Assembly (NCBI RefSeq): GCF_012489685.1
Contig: NC_080043.1
Location: 28,986,743 to 29,050,742, forward strand
Origin: Lotus japonicus
Taxonomy: Eukaryota > Streptophyta > Magnoliopsida > Fabales > Fabaceae
DNA length: 64,000 nt
Reading direction: 5' to 3'
The notes below the pieces were generated by a model that was not told the DNA's origin, searched no databases, and saw only the letters and a list, made by a program, of their open reading frames with translations. The position numbers and the translations under genes were made by a program. Each line of letters starts with the position of its first letter. Position 1 is the stretch's first letter. Shown piece after piece: positions 35,301-47,010 of the stretch.

Positions 35301-36005
35301 GGTATGATACAGGCTCAACATTCCCCTTTCCCCAAATTAGGCCTCAATTTGGTTCCTCCCAGATGCTTTAAAAATAAAAGTTTTACTTTTTTATTCAAGT
35401 TGTTTATTTAATAAAATTGGATATCAAGCAGCAATACCGGTAGTACCATTCTGCATGCTAATTGCCAAATGCAAGAGAGGTATTAGGTATGATGCAGGTG
35501 ACATGAAAACTTGTCTACGAATGCCGAATGTTACAGTAACAGAGTTCAGGAAAAAGATGCATTCTCTTTGTTATTGATATTTTCACACTTACTAGTATCT
35601 TAACATCAACATAGGGAATCCATATATCCCATGCTCTATATTTTCTTACTGAAATGAATATTATTCTGATTCAGGAGCCGAGAGTGGAAGCCAGAAAGTG
35701 AGGGAAACTGTTATGATGAAAAGGACCCCATTAATTTTGAGGGCTATTGGGGAAGTGGTTCTGATTTGCCTACAATGAGAAGCGTGGAGAAGATCCTAAG
35801 CAGTTTAAAATCAAAAGTTTCGGTTCTCAACATTACTCAAATGTCAGAGTATAGGAAGGATGGTCATCCTTCCATTTTTCGCAAATTTTGGGAGCCTCTT
35901 CGCCCCGAACAATTGTCAAATCCTCCTTCTTACTCTGATTGCATACATTGGTGCTTGCCAGGGGTACCTGATGTGTGGAATGAGCTACTATTCCACTTAT
36001 TATAG
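29381..36005 (+). CDS. TBL-family polysaccharide O-acetyltransferase, gene 2
   Basis: Six exons: 29381-29582, 29731-30010, 30928-31099, 31280-31476, 31568-31720 and 35675-36005, giving 444 residues. All junctions are GT-AG and keep frame. Predicted Golgi type II membrane protein: basic start ([10 protein letters not shown]), membrane anchor at about residues 12-29, acidic/His-rich stem, then [12 protein letters not shown] opening the PMR5 N-domain, GDSLNRGQW (GDS at 180-182) and DCIHWCLPG (D423, H426). These are the serine-esterase-like catalytic motifs of wall polysaccharide acetyltransferases, probably acting on xylan as for the TBL28-35 clade. Four of its five introns match gene 1 in position and phase; the first intron is extra. 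Intron 2 (30011-30927) holds GA-rich sequence and no gene. Intron 5 (3.95 kb) contains a reversed copia remnant. The coding sequence is intact. Confidence 0.92.
32145..34915 (-). mobile_element. Decayed copia retrotransposon in TBL intron 5
   Basis: Opposite in orientation to the host gene. Order on the minus strand: gag and zinc-knuckle region (about 34870-34000), gag-pre-integrase ([22 protein letters not shown], near 33600), integrase core ([29 protein letters not shown], near 33200; catalytic-type D..E spacing still visible), the integrase C-terminal GYS..KGCRCF segment (near 32850), and the start of reverse transcriptase ([14 protein letters not shown], then the KGYA motif near 32210). 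It stops before the YVDD box. Multiple frame changes and stops. No LTR or target duplication found. Confidence 0.85.
34096..34203. repeat. Short inverted repeat in the copia gag region
   Basis: 'tgatcgctctgctttagtag' and its inverted copy 'ctactaaagcagagtgatca' lie about 45 bases apart, forming a stem of some 30 bases. Probably a local inverted duplication arising after insertion. Confidence 0.6.
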
Positions 36006-36282
36006 AAGCCATTACACGATATTCAATTTTCTGAATTCGATAATCATGACAGTGTCAACCTCCGCATTTGGGAGAGTAGCAAAAGGTGCTTCTCTGAGTT
36101 GTTTAACACGAGAGTTAAGGGAATTTGCTGAAAATTGTGGGATCTTTGTGCTCATCTGTTACGATGAAACCTAGCTTCATTTAGAAAATGGAAGGAAAAG
36201 AAACAAAGATAGTTATTTGTTTGATTACTTTTGAATGTAATTTGTTCCATTCTCTCCTCTTGCACATTTGTTGATGTAAACA

Positions 36283-36521
36283 AAATCAGGATTATGAGCA
36301 CATAGCTATGCTATTTATTACGAAAAAACTGCAGACGAAATGCAAGAAAAACTTAGGTGGATCCTTTTAAACCCATCATTTATGGATAATTATGAAACGG
36401 AGAAAATTATTTTTAAAAGAAGCAGGAGAAGTGTACTTATCATCCATCTAAGTCATTCTTGCATTTCGTATGTAGTCTCTATGTAACAAATACCATAGCT
36501 ATGTGCTCGTAATCCTGATTT
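36283..36521. mobile_element. Fold-back MITE downstream of TBL gene 2
   Basis: The left end aaatcaggattatgagcac and the right end gtgctcgtaatcctgattt are inverted, and pairing continues inward (catagctatg; 'aaatgcaagaa' against 'ttcttgcattt'). The whole 239-bp segment folds as a hairpin. It lies about 280 bp past the stop codon, so it may fall in or near the 3' UTR. Confidence 0.7.
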
Positions 36522-39500
36522 GCTAAAAAAAATAGTAATGCAGAGGGCAGTTCTTAAACGGATCATGACATCTGGGTTGAAAAACATTACAACTGCTCCA
36601 TTTAGAAACCATAAAGCAAACATCATAGAAAAAGGTTTTATAAATTTATAAGAAATTTTAAAAAGCTTTCTATCCTTTTTCCTTTGCTCTCAACAAGTTA
36701 TTTTAGGTAACAATGTATAGCAATTAGCAGCATTAATAATACTATAACTGGCCTGACATTTCCATTCGTTAGATTAACCAGGACTAGAGATGTTCCCAAT
36801 TAAGACTATCCTACGTACCTAAGTCCTTCCTTCAACAATTATTTTTTTCCAATTTGGTAAGAAATAATTATGATAACAAATTTTCCAATTCGTAATGATA
36901 TACATTTCACTAATTTTGAGTGTTAGCACTCGATTGAAATTTGCAATTAATTAAGAAGAAAAGAGCACACTGAAAAGGTCAATGATGTTTTGACAAATCA
37001 TTAATATTGGAGAAATATGACTTTGGAGGGATAGTCAAATTAAAAAATTGTCACTGGTTTCGGTGGGGGTGCTCGATCCGGATATCGCGTTTGCTGCACA
37101 ATATGGCAGTGAAAAGCTAGAGCTCTATCCTCTAACTCTAACTAAGCGTTCTCCTATTAAGTGGGTTAAAATTAATTTTAGAAAATTAAAGTAAATTGAG
37201 GACAAGTTGAATGCTAATAACTAAATTAACTACATTTCATAATCTTTGGGTGTTAACCAAAGTATTATTAGAATTTGTGTTAGATTTGACTCTATCTCTC
37301 CTTAAAAAAAAAGACTCTCTCAAAAAACTAGTTTAGAGGTGAGGTTGGTTGTTCTACCTTTTAGAATGACTATCTCGACCATATTTTTAGATCATGGAAG
37401 ACTTCTAACACACCTCATTGCGCTCTGGACATCTTGAGTGTAGAATTTGCAGGACTGAACATCTACGGAGTGATCCATATATGAGAGACCTCCAACAAAC
37501 GAATCTAGGGTATGTTCTGATATCTTTTTAATTAGAATTTGAGTTTACTCGAAAAGCTAGCTTGAAGGTGACTATTGCTTTATCATTTATAAGGACTATT
37601 TTGGTCATATCTTTAGTCAATGTGAGACTTCCAACAAGTATCTCCACGATTGGTACACTGTGAGAATAATTCATAACTTTCAATTGTCAGCGCACTAATT
37701 AGCGGGCATGATGCTAGTCAATGAATTTTTTTTCATTCACAAAAGTTGTGAATAAAACCCTCAAGCACACAGTGGCAAAGGCAGGAATCTAAGACTATGG
37801 GGTCAAGACCAAAGATTGGGGTCAAGAACAAAGAATATGATAAGTCTATAATAATTTCTACAACTCACATACATATGTATGACATGTAAAAAAAAATTGA
37901 AAAACTTGGGGTCCATGGCACCACCATTCGCCCCCTCCCTCCGCCGCTGCCTGACCACTTTTTTAAGAGATGAAATGTTGAATCACTATATCAATCTACT
38001 TGATTAATTAATTTTTTTAATTAGAGTGAAGTAGTTATTTAGCTTTTTTAAGTGTAGTTATTTAGTTAACATTGGTAGTAGGAGTATATCATAAGAAATT
38101 ATTTGTGTAAAAAATGAATTAAAATTGTATTTGAAAAAATATTTATTAAGACGTTAAAAAAATTTATACTTTGACAACTACTATAATTTATTCTAATGTA
38201 GTAATTCTTTATAATATATTTCAATAATTTTAAAATAATTTATCATTACATTTACATGGTAGGGTAAATGATATCAGATCTTTTCTGACTTTATCGATTT
38301 GATGATGACTTTTCCTACTACATACAGTTTAATCTGTTTGCTGCTGAGTAGAATTCACTCGTTTAGGGCATAGAAGTCAGGAGATACCCCACATGACTTT
38401 GGCCATGTCTCCAATAACCTATGCTGTCATTTATATGAAGAAATTGTAGTGTTATACTTGTACCAGGGATTGGATCGATAATAGTTCTAGTTGGGTGCAA
38501 TCTCATCTTCAACCAATAATAATTTAAAACATTTTATATGATAACCAATATTTTTAAAAATTATGACTATATTAGTTCGCTTTGATGCATATTCATTCAA
38601 ATAATATTTTTGAAATTTATCCATTTAAATAATTACGAAAAGACCATTTATTTGAATAAATTTGTATAAATAAGTATGTGTCATATAATAAATATCTAAA
38701 GATATAAGGATATAAATATGTAAGTATAAATGATATTATATATTTATAAATATTCAGTTTGCTTTTAAAAAAAAAATATTCAGTTTGGATTGGATTGGTT
38801 CGATTTTGAAAGTAAAATTCAAAGTCGTATCCAATTAAAAAAATTGGGTTTTTTTTCAGTTTTGAGTTTGTTCATTTTAGGTTGATTAGATTCTGATATT
38901 TTTTTATCGGTTTTTATTGAATTAAATCGATTATTTAGCTTTAATCCAATGTGACATTTTAGCTCATAAAAATAGTGTTAATTAACTCAAATAAACAAGA
39001 ACCTTTGAAGATTCACAAGCTCACCTATCATGTGCTTTAATTTATTTTGTATTAGTAAAATTGGTGACAACAAAGATCAAATTTTATACCGCTTGGTTAT
39101 AAAAGCTATCATATCATGTCAAGAAATCAATTATATCCAAAAAAGCACTATGATTTTATATTACTATTCCTAACAATAATTTTCGGTTGTCTAAATCGGA
39201 TCCCGATCCTCTCATATGTAAACTCTACCGAATCTATTCAAATTAGAATTTGTGTATCTATATCTCTATTCATAACTATATATTGATAGATGAGACCCTT
39301 TGAATATTTAAAAGAGAGGTAGACATAATATTTCAATTGACACCGTTTATACTCTATTCACTTGAAGAGATCGTAGTCTATCTAAGTCACTGGTATAAGT
39401 AACTTTACCCAAGTCCAATAAACAAATAGAATTATTTATAAATAATAAATAATTTTTTAGTATTCCATTAGACTTGGCTAAAATGACCCAAATAAGTGAT

Positions 39501-39767
39501 TTTAGACGACCCTATTTTGCATAATTTCATTGGACAAATCATTAAGTGGAGAATCAAAGGCAATTTTATTGTTGTTAGATCACATTTCGGCTACCTAATT
39601 TACAAAGTCATAAATGTCATTCCAGTTAAGCATTTATAAATTATAATCCAAAATTAGCAACTAGTCCATGACGGTAAAACCTTGACAAGCATCAAGCAGT
39701 TGTGTCCGTTGGATTGACCCTGTCCACTCATATCGAACGGATAGGAACTTAGTACTGTCCCTTATAT
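36522..39767. other. AT-rich intergenic region, no gene
   Basis: Very AT-rich with no reading frame of note. The segment 37060-37150 is locally less AT-rich but unrecognised. Much of it is probably decayed repeat. Confidence 0.5.
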
Positions 39768-39776
39768 AAAGTGAAT

Positions 39777-41007
39777 GGCTTAATAGCGCTTTTGGTCCCC
39801 CACAAATGTAAAATGTGCAAATGCGGTCCCTAAACTTTAAAAATAGCATTCTGCCTCTCCGACGTTACCCTCCGTCAACAGTTTTGGTCCCTCGTCCATA
39901 TTCCGTTAAAAAACTAACGGTTTTAATTTAAAAAAATTAATTAAAAAATAAAAACCCAGAAAAACATGATCTTCATCTTCTTCCTTTATCATCTTCATCA
40001 TTTACAAACTTAAAAACCCAGAAAAAAATCCAAAAACAATAAACCTGGATTTCTTTCTTATTCTCCTTGCAGTAAACCCAAGAAGATTCATCGACTTCAT
40101 CTAAATCATCCTTATCTTATCAAACATGACAAACAAAAATCTGATTCACAATCACATAAGAACGCAACTCAATTTCCAGACCCCACAATGCAACATAAAC
40201 CTTAATTCCCAAACACAAAAACATCAAAGAAGTCTGATTATTTGGGAGTGAAAGAGGGTGAGTTTCTCATTTTGCCGTTCTTCCTTTATGAACCGTCACA
40301 GGCTATGGTGCGCCAGCCCTAATCCCTAAAGCAAGCACACTCCTCCTTCTTCCTCAACCCTCACCAACCGCCGGCCACCACTGCTCTCTTTCCATATCTG
40401 CGCCGTCATCACTTCTCTCTCTCTCCGATATGAAATTCTAGTCACTCAAGGAGACCTTGCGTCGCCACCACCTCCTCTTTCCGATTTGAAGTAGTGCGCC
40501 GCCTCCACTAATTCTGATTGCTGCGTCGCCGTGCCGTCGCCCCTACTTCGATTTCTTCTTCCCCATTTTGGGTATCAGTTTTGGGTTTCTCCATTTTTGG
40601 GTTTTCCTGGTGAAGAGGATGTTAGAAAGTTAGGAATTTGGTGTTTGTGCATTTGCTGGAAAGAAAGGGGAGAAAACTCAAAGTAGAGAGAAAGGGAGGG
40701 GGGAGGAAGAACGTAATCGAAATCAGGGGAGAAAACTCAAAGTGATGAGGAATAAGTATTTTCTGGGGTTTGGGTTAAAAAATGACGAAAGAAGAAGTGT
40801 TTTCTGGGTTTATTTTTATTTTTAATTAATGTTTTTGGTGTGATTGCACTTTTGGTCCCAAAAACGTTAATTTTTTAACGGAATATGGATGAGGGACCAA
40901 AACTATTGACGGAAGGTAACGTTGGGGAGGCATAATGCTATTTTTAAAGTTTAGGGATTTCATTTGCACATTTCACATTCGTGGGGGACCAAAAATGCTA
41001 TTAAGCC
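39777..41007. mobile_element. Mutator-like element with 9-bp TSD
   Basis: Ends GGCTTAATAGCGCTTTTGG and its inverted partner (ccaaaaatgctattaagcc) bound 1231 bp. The 9-bp duplication aaagtgaat flanks it (39768-39776, 41008-41016). Inverted arms run about 180 bp. The interior (40000-40760) is CT-rich then GA-rich, without a transposase or clear captured exon. It interrupted host sequence directly after a TATA-like 'ttatataaag'. Related by its ends to the elements at 48322 and 55875. Confidence 0.9.
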
Positions 41008-41016
41008 AAAGTGAAT

Positions 41017-41776
41017 CACCTAACTCCACCACAAATGTCGTGTCTCAAGATTCAGCAATGGAGGCCTTATTACATGATCTTACAAGAGTACCCTTTGCAT
41101 TAACAACAGTTTGGTATATATGGTAGGCGATTTCTACAATGTATTTGTACACTGAATTTATACTTACATATACGTAGACACTAGACATACTGGTATATTG
41201 TAACGTAGGGTCATTTTCAAAAGATAAATGAAGAATGTGCATCGGGTAACGTGAGTGGACTGTGGACATCAGAACATCTACTGCAGGGAAGCATATAAAT
41301 GCTAAAGATCGATCAGAAGAAGTCACTCTCTACATTTCCGAGGTAACCATTTGAATCAGTGAGAGGTTCTTTTCTATCTCTGTAAAAGTAAAATAACCAA
41401 CACAGTCAATTTTGACATATTAATTGTTCAGGCCCCTTCGAAGAATTCAATTTTAACAATAGAATTCTATTGTTAGAATAAATTTATATAATTTTTTTTT
41501 TCATGTCTTTGAAAATTTATATAAATTATGAAGTGCTCTGAGAACAATTATACCTATTAAGAAAACATATAATTAATCTGGAGTAGTTTATACAATCTAT
41601 CATATTAATGTGAGTGGTATGAAAAAGCTTAATATATTAAAGACTAGTGGTGCGTTCGGCGAATTTTCCTATTATATTTGATACATTAATAACACTTTAA
41701 TTATAATAAAATTGAGATAGTAAGAATAAGAGTACAATCATAATAAGGTGTTTTGAACTCAGACCATTTTAACATA
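41017..41776. other. Intergenic, nothing recognised
   Basis: Continues the host sequence interrupted by the Mutator-like element. No gene supported. Confidence 0.45.
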
Positions 41777-42359
41777 CTTTCTCCGTTCCTATTTATCTGT
41801 CCAGGAAGAGAACGTTCACACAAATTAAGGAAAGTAATTAATTTTATGTTGATTTTCATAAAAGTATTACTCCCTCCGGTTCTTTTTATAAGAAAATTTT
41901 AACAAAATCACACAAACCAAGGAAACTAATATTTTTTATAAAATAAACTATTATGCTTAATTTCAATGATGTCTTTTCCTTTTCACAAGAACAATTATGC
42001 TAATTACCATAAATGTTGACAATAGCTATTGGGTGCTTGCACTTTCCATCCAAATTTTTGAATGGGGAATAGGTCCCTTTGCATTGGAATGAATTATTTG
42101 ACTTAATTTAATAAGAGTATTTCTTATAAAAAGGACAAAAAAAAAATTGCCAAAGTGTTTCTTATAAAAATGACCGGAGGGAGTATTTGTTTTCCTATAT
42201 TACCCTTTAGAATGTATTTTATCTTTCTTCATTTATTGTTTTTGTAAGGGCATTTCTTGGAAAAACATCAATTAATGCTCTCTTGAAACTTTAAGTGGAC
42301 AGATATATAAGAACAAATTTTTTTTTTCAAAGTGGATAGTTAATAACGAACGGAGGAAC
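41777..42359. mobile_element. Stowaway-like MITE, outer
   Basis: Ends ctttctccgttcctat and an imperfect inverted gaacggaggaac, bordered by TA, the target of Tc1/mariner-type elements. It is split by a second, similar element. 'tatctgtccaggaag' near the left end mirrors 'gtggacagatata' near the right. Confidence 0.6.
41870..42183. mobile_element. Stowaway-like MITE, inner
   Basis: Ends CTCCCTCCGGTTCTTTTTAT and an inverted ATAAAAATGACCGGAGGGAG, bordered by TA (41868-41869, 42184-42185). 314 bp, no coding capacity. It inserted into the outer MITE of the same broad type. Confidence 0.8.
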
Positions 42360-42784
42360 TATATTATTAGCCACAAAACTATAAGGATTAAGTGATGACC
42401 AAAATTTTCAATTCTAATCATGTTTACCAATGTGTTGCCTCTATAATATTGCTATTAAATTATATGAAAAATATATTATATTATTAGTTTTAACATTAAA
42501 GTATTTTCATGTAAAAATGATTAACCTTGTAAAAGTACAATTTTTACACTCGTATTATATATTTTTATGTATTACTATTTTCTAACCTATAACCTATATG
42601 TTGTATACTTTTAATTATATTTACCCCTAAAGCTATTTAAAAAATTATTAAAAATGTATTGGAAGCATCTAAGTTTATTTGTACTACTTGTTAATCCTAC
42701 TAATAATAGATTCATAACAGTGTAACACAGAATGAACATCGTTTATACGTATCAAAACAAGTCTAGAATCAGAGAAAAAAAAAA

Positions 42785-43135
42785 CTCAATTTGCCTAATA
42801 TTGTGTTGCTAACAAACATCCAGCCCATGAAGAAGTGAAGAACCGCTAGCAACTCATCACGCCAACGATCAGTAATAGACCAAAATAGCTAACAACCAAA
42901 ATGTTGTCCCTAGATTGCAGCGCACCACCAAAATCTGACTACCCCGGATTTCCCAAAGAACTGTCGTCCGTATTAAGCGTGACAAAACTCGCATGAAGTG
43001 GTTGGCATCAAGCCCAACGCATGTGCGTCATGAACAATGCGATGCAGAACCAAAAGCTCACCAAAAAAATAAAACTGACATCGATGCTTCCAAACTTCCC
43101 ACACAGTAGCCAACACGACGACAAGGCCAAAGCCA
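42785..43135 (-). pseudogene. LINE RNase H-end remnant
   Basis: Minus-strand frames read 'TVWEVWKHRCQFYFFGELL' and then, in a shifted frame, 'NTDDSSLGNPG' with a stop and 'GGAL', the linker and start of the RVT_3 RNase H domain of plant LINEs. Stops and frame changes show it is dead. Only this short part survives. Confidence 0.6.
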
Positions 43136-43839
43136 TGGATAATTTTTATTCATTCGGTGGCCCGATTTCTGTTTCCATGCTTTGTTTTCATGAAGGCTCC
43201 ATGACGACGACAAGGACCAAATCGACTCCTTTTCCATGACGACGAAATGGACCAGATTAACTCTTCCCTGTTATGGTGTACACGTTAAACAAGTTAGTTG
43301 ACTGTCATCGAAACCTACAGAATCACCTTCGCACAACCATGAAGCATGACGTAGCAAGCCTACGAACTGCCCAAACTACTCCCTATTTTCAACCTTTCTT
43401 GTATTCCCTATTGACTTTATTCTCAATTGTTATGTTCCTTTCAATTTCATCATTTTTCTGAGGACTGATACTAAAATCTTGTTGTGTTTGCCTTCTGTAT
43501 TTTGATTACAGCTTGCAATTCTTCGAGCTCCCAACTGCTCGGTGAAAGGATGTTTCAAGCTTTGACGAGACCTAATCAAGGCTACTTCCACCATTGTAGC
43601 ATCCAAAGAACGTCTAGAATCCAGAAACCAGATAACATGCTTAGTTACCCTATTGCGACATATGAAGAAGGGTTACCTTGCTATGTCATAAGTAGAAGGA
43701 GAGGATGGATGTAACAAAGTTGAAGGTCTTCTCTTTGTTAAAGGATGCTGAATGTCATTCATTTGAAGATGAGATTTGTGGTGCTAAGGATCATATATGA
43801 GTAATTAAGGTTCTCTTGTGGTTTGACTGAAAATTCTGA

Positions 43840-44335
43840 TTGTTTTGCGTATCATTTGGTTTGCTTTTTGTCGAGGTTTCAGTGATTTCCCTCGATATGA
43901 TTTTCTCAAGGTTTGAGCCTCTTTTCCGTTTTCCTTATGTAGAGAATGAGCCCTCTAAGGGCCCATGTTTTTTTGTTGGGAGAAAAAGAGGTCAGCCTAA
44001 GAAAGTCACTAAGAGGGGAAGGAAAAAACAAAGGTTTCAGGTTGTTGGATCTGATGTCGTATACTTATTTGGTTAGATTTGGGTTATTATTCTTTATTGT
44101 ATTGGTTTTTGCTTCGAGGGTTGAAAGACGCTTTTAGAGAATGTTATTCTTTTTTTCCTTCACTAGGTTTTTATCTCAATGAGTTTTTCATAGGAAAGTT
44201 TTAACGATGCACATTCACTAGGTATGGTCTTTGAGGTGGTTTTGTTTGGTTGAGTTTTGTTAATTTGTCATATTTGTGAGAGATTTGTTCTCATGAAATT
44301 TACATATCCAATAATATATATTTTTTGCTGTAAAA
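43840..44335 (+). mobile_element. Possible LINE 3'-end remnant
   Basis: A basic open stretch (GRKRGQPKKVTKRGRKKQ) is followed by a G/T-rich tail with 'aggaaagttttaacgatgca' and a closing A-run at about 44331. The same 'ttttaa.gaggca' motif occurs in the tail of the LINE at 20280. Weak. Confidence 0.35.
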
Positions 44336-44940
44336 AAAAGTAGACATACACTTTCTAAAATAAATCCATTTGACATTCATTTTTGTGACAGTTTTAACCC
44401 GCAACATTTTGTGGCAGTTAAAAACCGCTACAGAACCGTATGTCTAAAAGGTATACTCACAAAGTGAATGTGTAAAGATCATTTTCGAATTTAATTACAT
44501 ATCTCAATAGGTAAAGTAGTGAAAAAAAATGTAATGATAAGATTTGATTCGTGAATAAGAGGGAACAACTGAACGAGCAATGTAGACGTACGAGGCATAG
44601 GAAGAAGTGATAGAAACCATCTTGTTTACCCAAAATTGGAGATAAAATTGATCCTCATAATGAAATGTTTTGGGAGATGAAACCAGTTCATAATTGTCAT
44701 TTAATTCAATTCACTGTTCATAACCGTACTGTATCGTAGTCGGCAGGGGCATTCAAAAAGGACAAAAGCAAGATAAAACAGTGAAATTGGAAGCAAGCAA
44801 CCACATGATAAAAAAGTCAAATTAGAACTAGTTATTAAAATTTTGTGAAGCTTTTGACATGATGTGAAGTTTATTTTTCTTTTTAATAATCTTTTTAGTT
44901 TGTTTCTCTTTCTGAAATTGCCTACGTCCCCTTCTCTGCT
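44336..44940. other. Intergenic, probable upstream region of the microRNA
   Basis: No gene. It lies between the LINE-like remnant and the TATA box of the MIR390 transcription unit. Confidence 0.4.
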
Positions 44941-44942
44941 TC

Positions 44943-44950
44943 TATAAATA
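44943..44950 (+). promoter_or_regulatory. TATA box of the pri-miR390 unit
   Basis: TATAAATA in a GC-richer context (cttctataaatactctgc). It predicts a start near 44975, about 120 bases before the hairpin, a common arrangement for plant microRNA genes. Confidence 0.5.
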
Positions 44951-45091
44951 CTCTGCTACGTCCCTCCCCACCATGTATCAGAAGCATTTAATGTTACATA
45001 ATGGTTTCTACCTAGCTAGCCTTTTTAAATATTGGGTTAATATGTATGCAACACCTCCTCATTCTGTTGGTATGTTCATTGTTTTTAGTGT

Positions 45092-45203
45092 GGAAAATCT
45101 GTAAAGCTCAGGAGGGATAGCGCCATGGATGGTCTGGATCTCTTGCATTATTTGTTGTGATCTTCTCTAGCGCTATCCATCCTGAGTTTCATGGCTTCTT
45201 CAT
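45092..45203 (+). ncRNA. MIR390: MIR390 precursor
   Basis: The 5' arm at 45104-45124 matches the conserved plant miR390 (starts AAGCTCAGGAGGG, 21 nt). The 3' arm at 45171-45191 gives the star strand (starts CGCTATCCATCC). They pair with 2-nt 3' overhangs, a G:U at miRNA position 3 and the conserved mismatch at position 11, with a loop of about 46 bases. miR390 loads AGO7 and triggers TAS3 tasiRNA production, which limits ARF2/3/4 auxin-response factors; in legumes this affects lateral roots and nodules. The identity is strong by sequence and fold; expression is not shown. Confidence 0.96.
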
Positions 45204-47010
45204 ACTCTCTTGCTTGCTACAATCAACCATCACAATGGAAGATCAAAGTTGCTCTCTTTGGTTGAATCTTAGCTCTCAGGAGATACAAAACACAATATGT
45301 GGTCCTTATCATCATCATACATAATAAGTTTCTATCATTATTCATTCTTATAGCTACTTTTGTTTCTTATGGCAATTTTGATGACTAACACCTTTTTCTT
45401 TCTTTCTTTTTTCTTGAGAGAAAGGTTATGAAAATAAAGTTGAAGAAAGTGTTTTGAATTTAACTGTAGGTTGGAGTCTCACATTACTTAAGAATGAATG
45501 AGGTGACAAATCAAAGATAAAGATGTGGAAACTTCGTTCTCTAGTTAATCCATTAGTGCTTTGATCAGCTACCCGATCTCCCCTATATAAATTGGAAGAA
45601 TTGAAGAAATTAAGAAGTGTGTGTATGTTTATCAAGTTTATTGCAATACTATTCTCTTTCTTTTGTGCTTACTTCAAAGTTTCCTCTTTTAAAGAGTATT
45701 TCAAACTAGTCAAACTTTGGAATGTGTGTTGTTCTTGTTCAACACCATCTATATGTTACTATGTTAAAGTTAACATATATAGAAGGTCGATCATAAGAGA
45801 TTTTCTTTGTAAACCTTCAATTCTTGCACCCTACACCTTCAATTCTTTTCAACCTTAAAACTTCTAGCTGATCAAAATCAGGATGCTAAAATCATGATAC
45901 ACTATGTATCTACTTTTTTTTTACTCATGATTCTGTCATTCTATCTGCATAAAGTTGTGTTGAAGAGTTGAAGGTAGAAAAAGGGTTCATTTTGTTAACT
46001 TGAGAAGAGTAAGAGAAGTTTCTCAGTTCTGAAATCCTTCAAAAATTGATTCTCAAGTCAGAATCAATTTTAGAGAGAAACTTCTGCAATTAGAGTTTAA
46101 GTTTTAGAATTAACTCTAGGGAAACAGAAGCTGGTCAACATGCTTAATATTATTTTTGAATTAAGACTTGTAATTTTGACATTCTTTGTGGCCCTGCACT
46201 AACCAAGCATTGATCCCCAAAAAGCATAAGGATAAGGAAGAAGATTATTAGTTAGAAGAAATTAACAGGAAAATTGAGTGTTGTCAAAAAACAGATATCT
46301 ATAGAGCTTTGCCTTTGAGGGCTTACAACTATACACTATTTGCGCTATTTTCCATTCTAAGAACTTAACAAAGCTGGTTTTTGACTTGCCGCTATTTTCC
46401 GCGATCCGCGATTGGTGCTACATATGAGCTGAAGTTAGGGAATGTCACATGGGATGATGGACTAGAGATGTTGACTAGTCCCAACTTCGTGCAAGTCACG
46501 GTCTCAGTTCAAATTCCCATGATTTGGGTTGCCTAACGTTAAAGCTAAGGTTTTGCGCAATTCTATCTGTCCTGCCCCCACTCCTCTATGGTTTCCCATT
46601 TAAATCTTGTGGGTTCCTGTGTGGACATTACATGTGTTCTTTCGGATTCACGTATAAATCAATTTTGAACAATGTCGTCCACAATGAACATGGCCAGCCA
46701 CACACATGCTTTATATTCCAATCCTTATTGCTATTGGAATTTGAAGTGAGTAATGTCACCACCATTATGTTATACTTTATACCTGGTCAATAATGTCACA
46801 TGTCAATTTTTAATGGCATACTTGTTGCCTTGTTGGAACATAGAGGAGTAGAGTAGCAGTGTCATGGAAAGAACTACTGCCCTCAAGCAAATGGTGGGAT
46901 TTGATTTGGGGGTGCCAAAAATCACTTCCCTTTATAATTTATTGGCTCTAAAGTAAAGGGTTTAGCATGGATCGTGTTTGGGCCGGCTTTGATCCCATAA
47001 TAATTGAAGT
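45204..47010. other. Region downstream of MIR390, no gene
   Basis: Includes the rest of the primary transcript. A perfect-looking short inverted repeat 'tgattctcaagtcagaatca' lies near 46048. A small frame at 46524-46793 has no recognisable domain. Confidence 0.45.
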
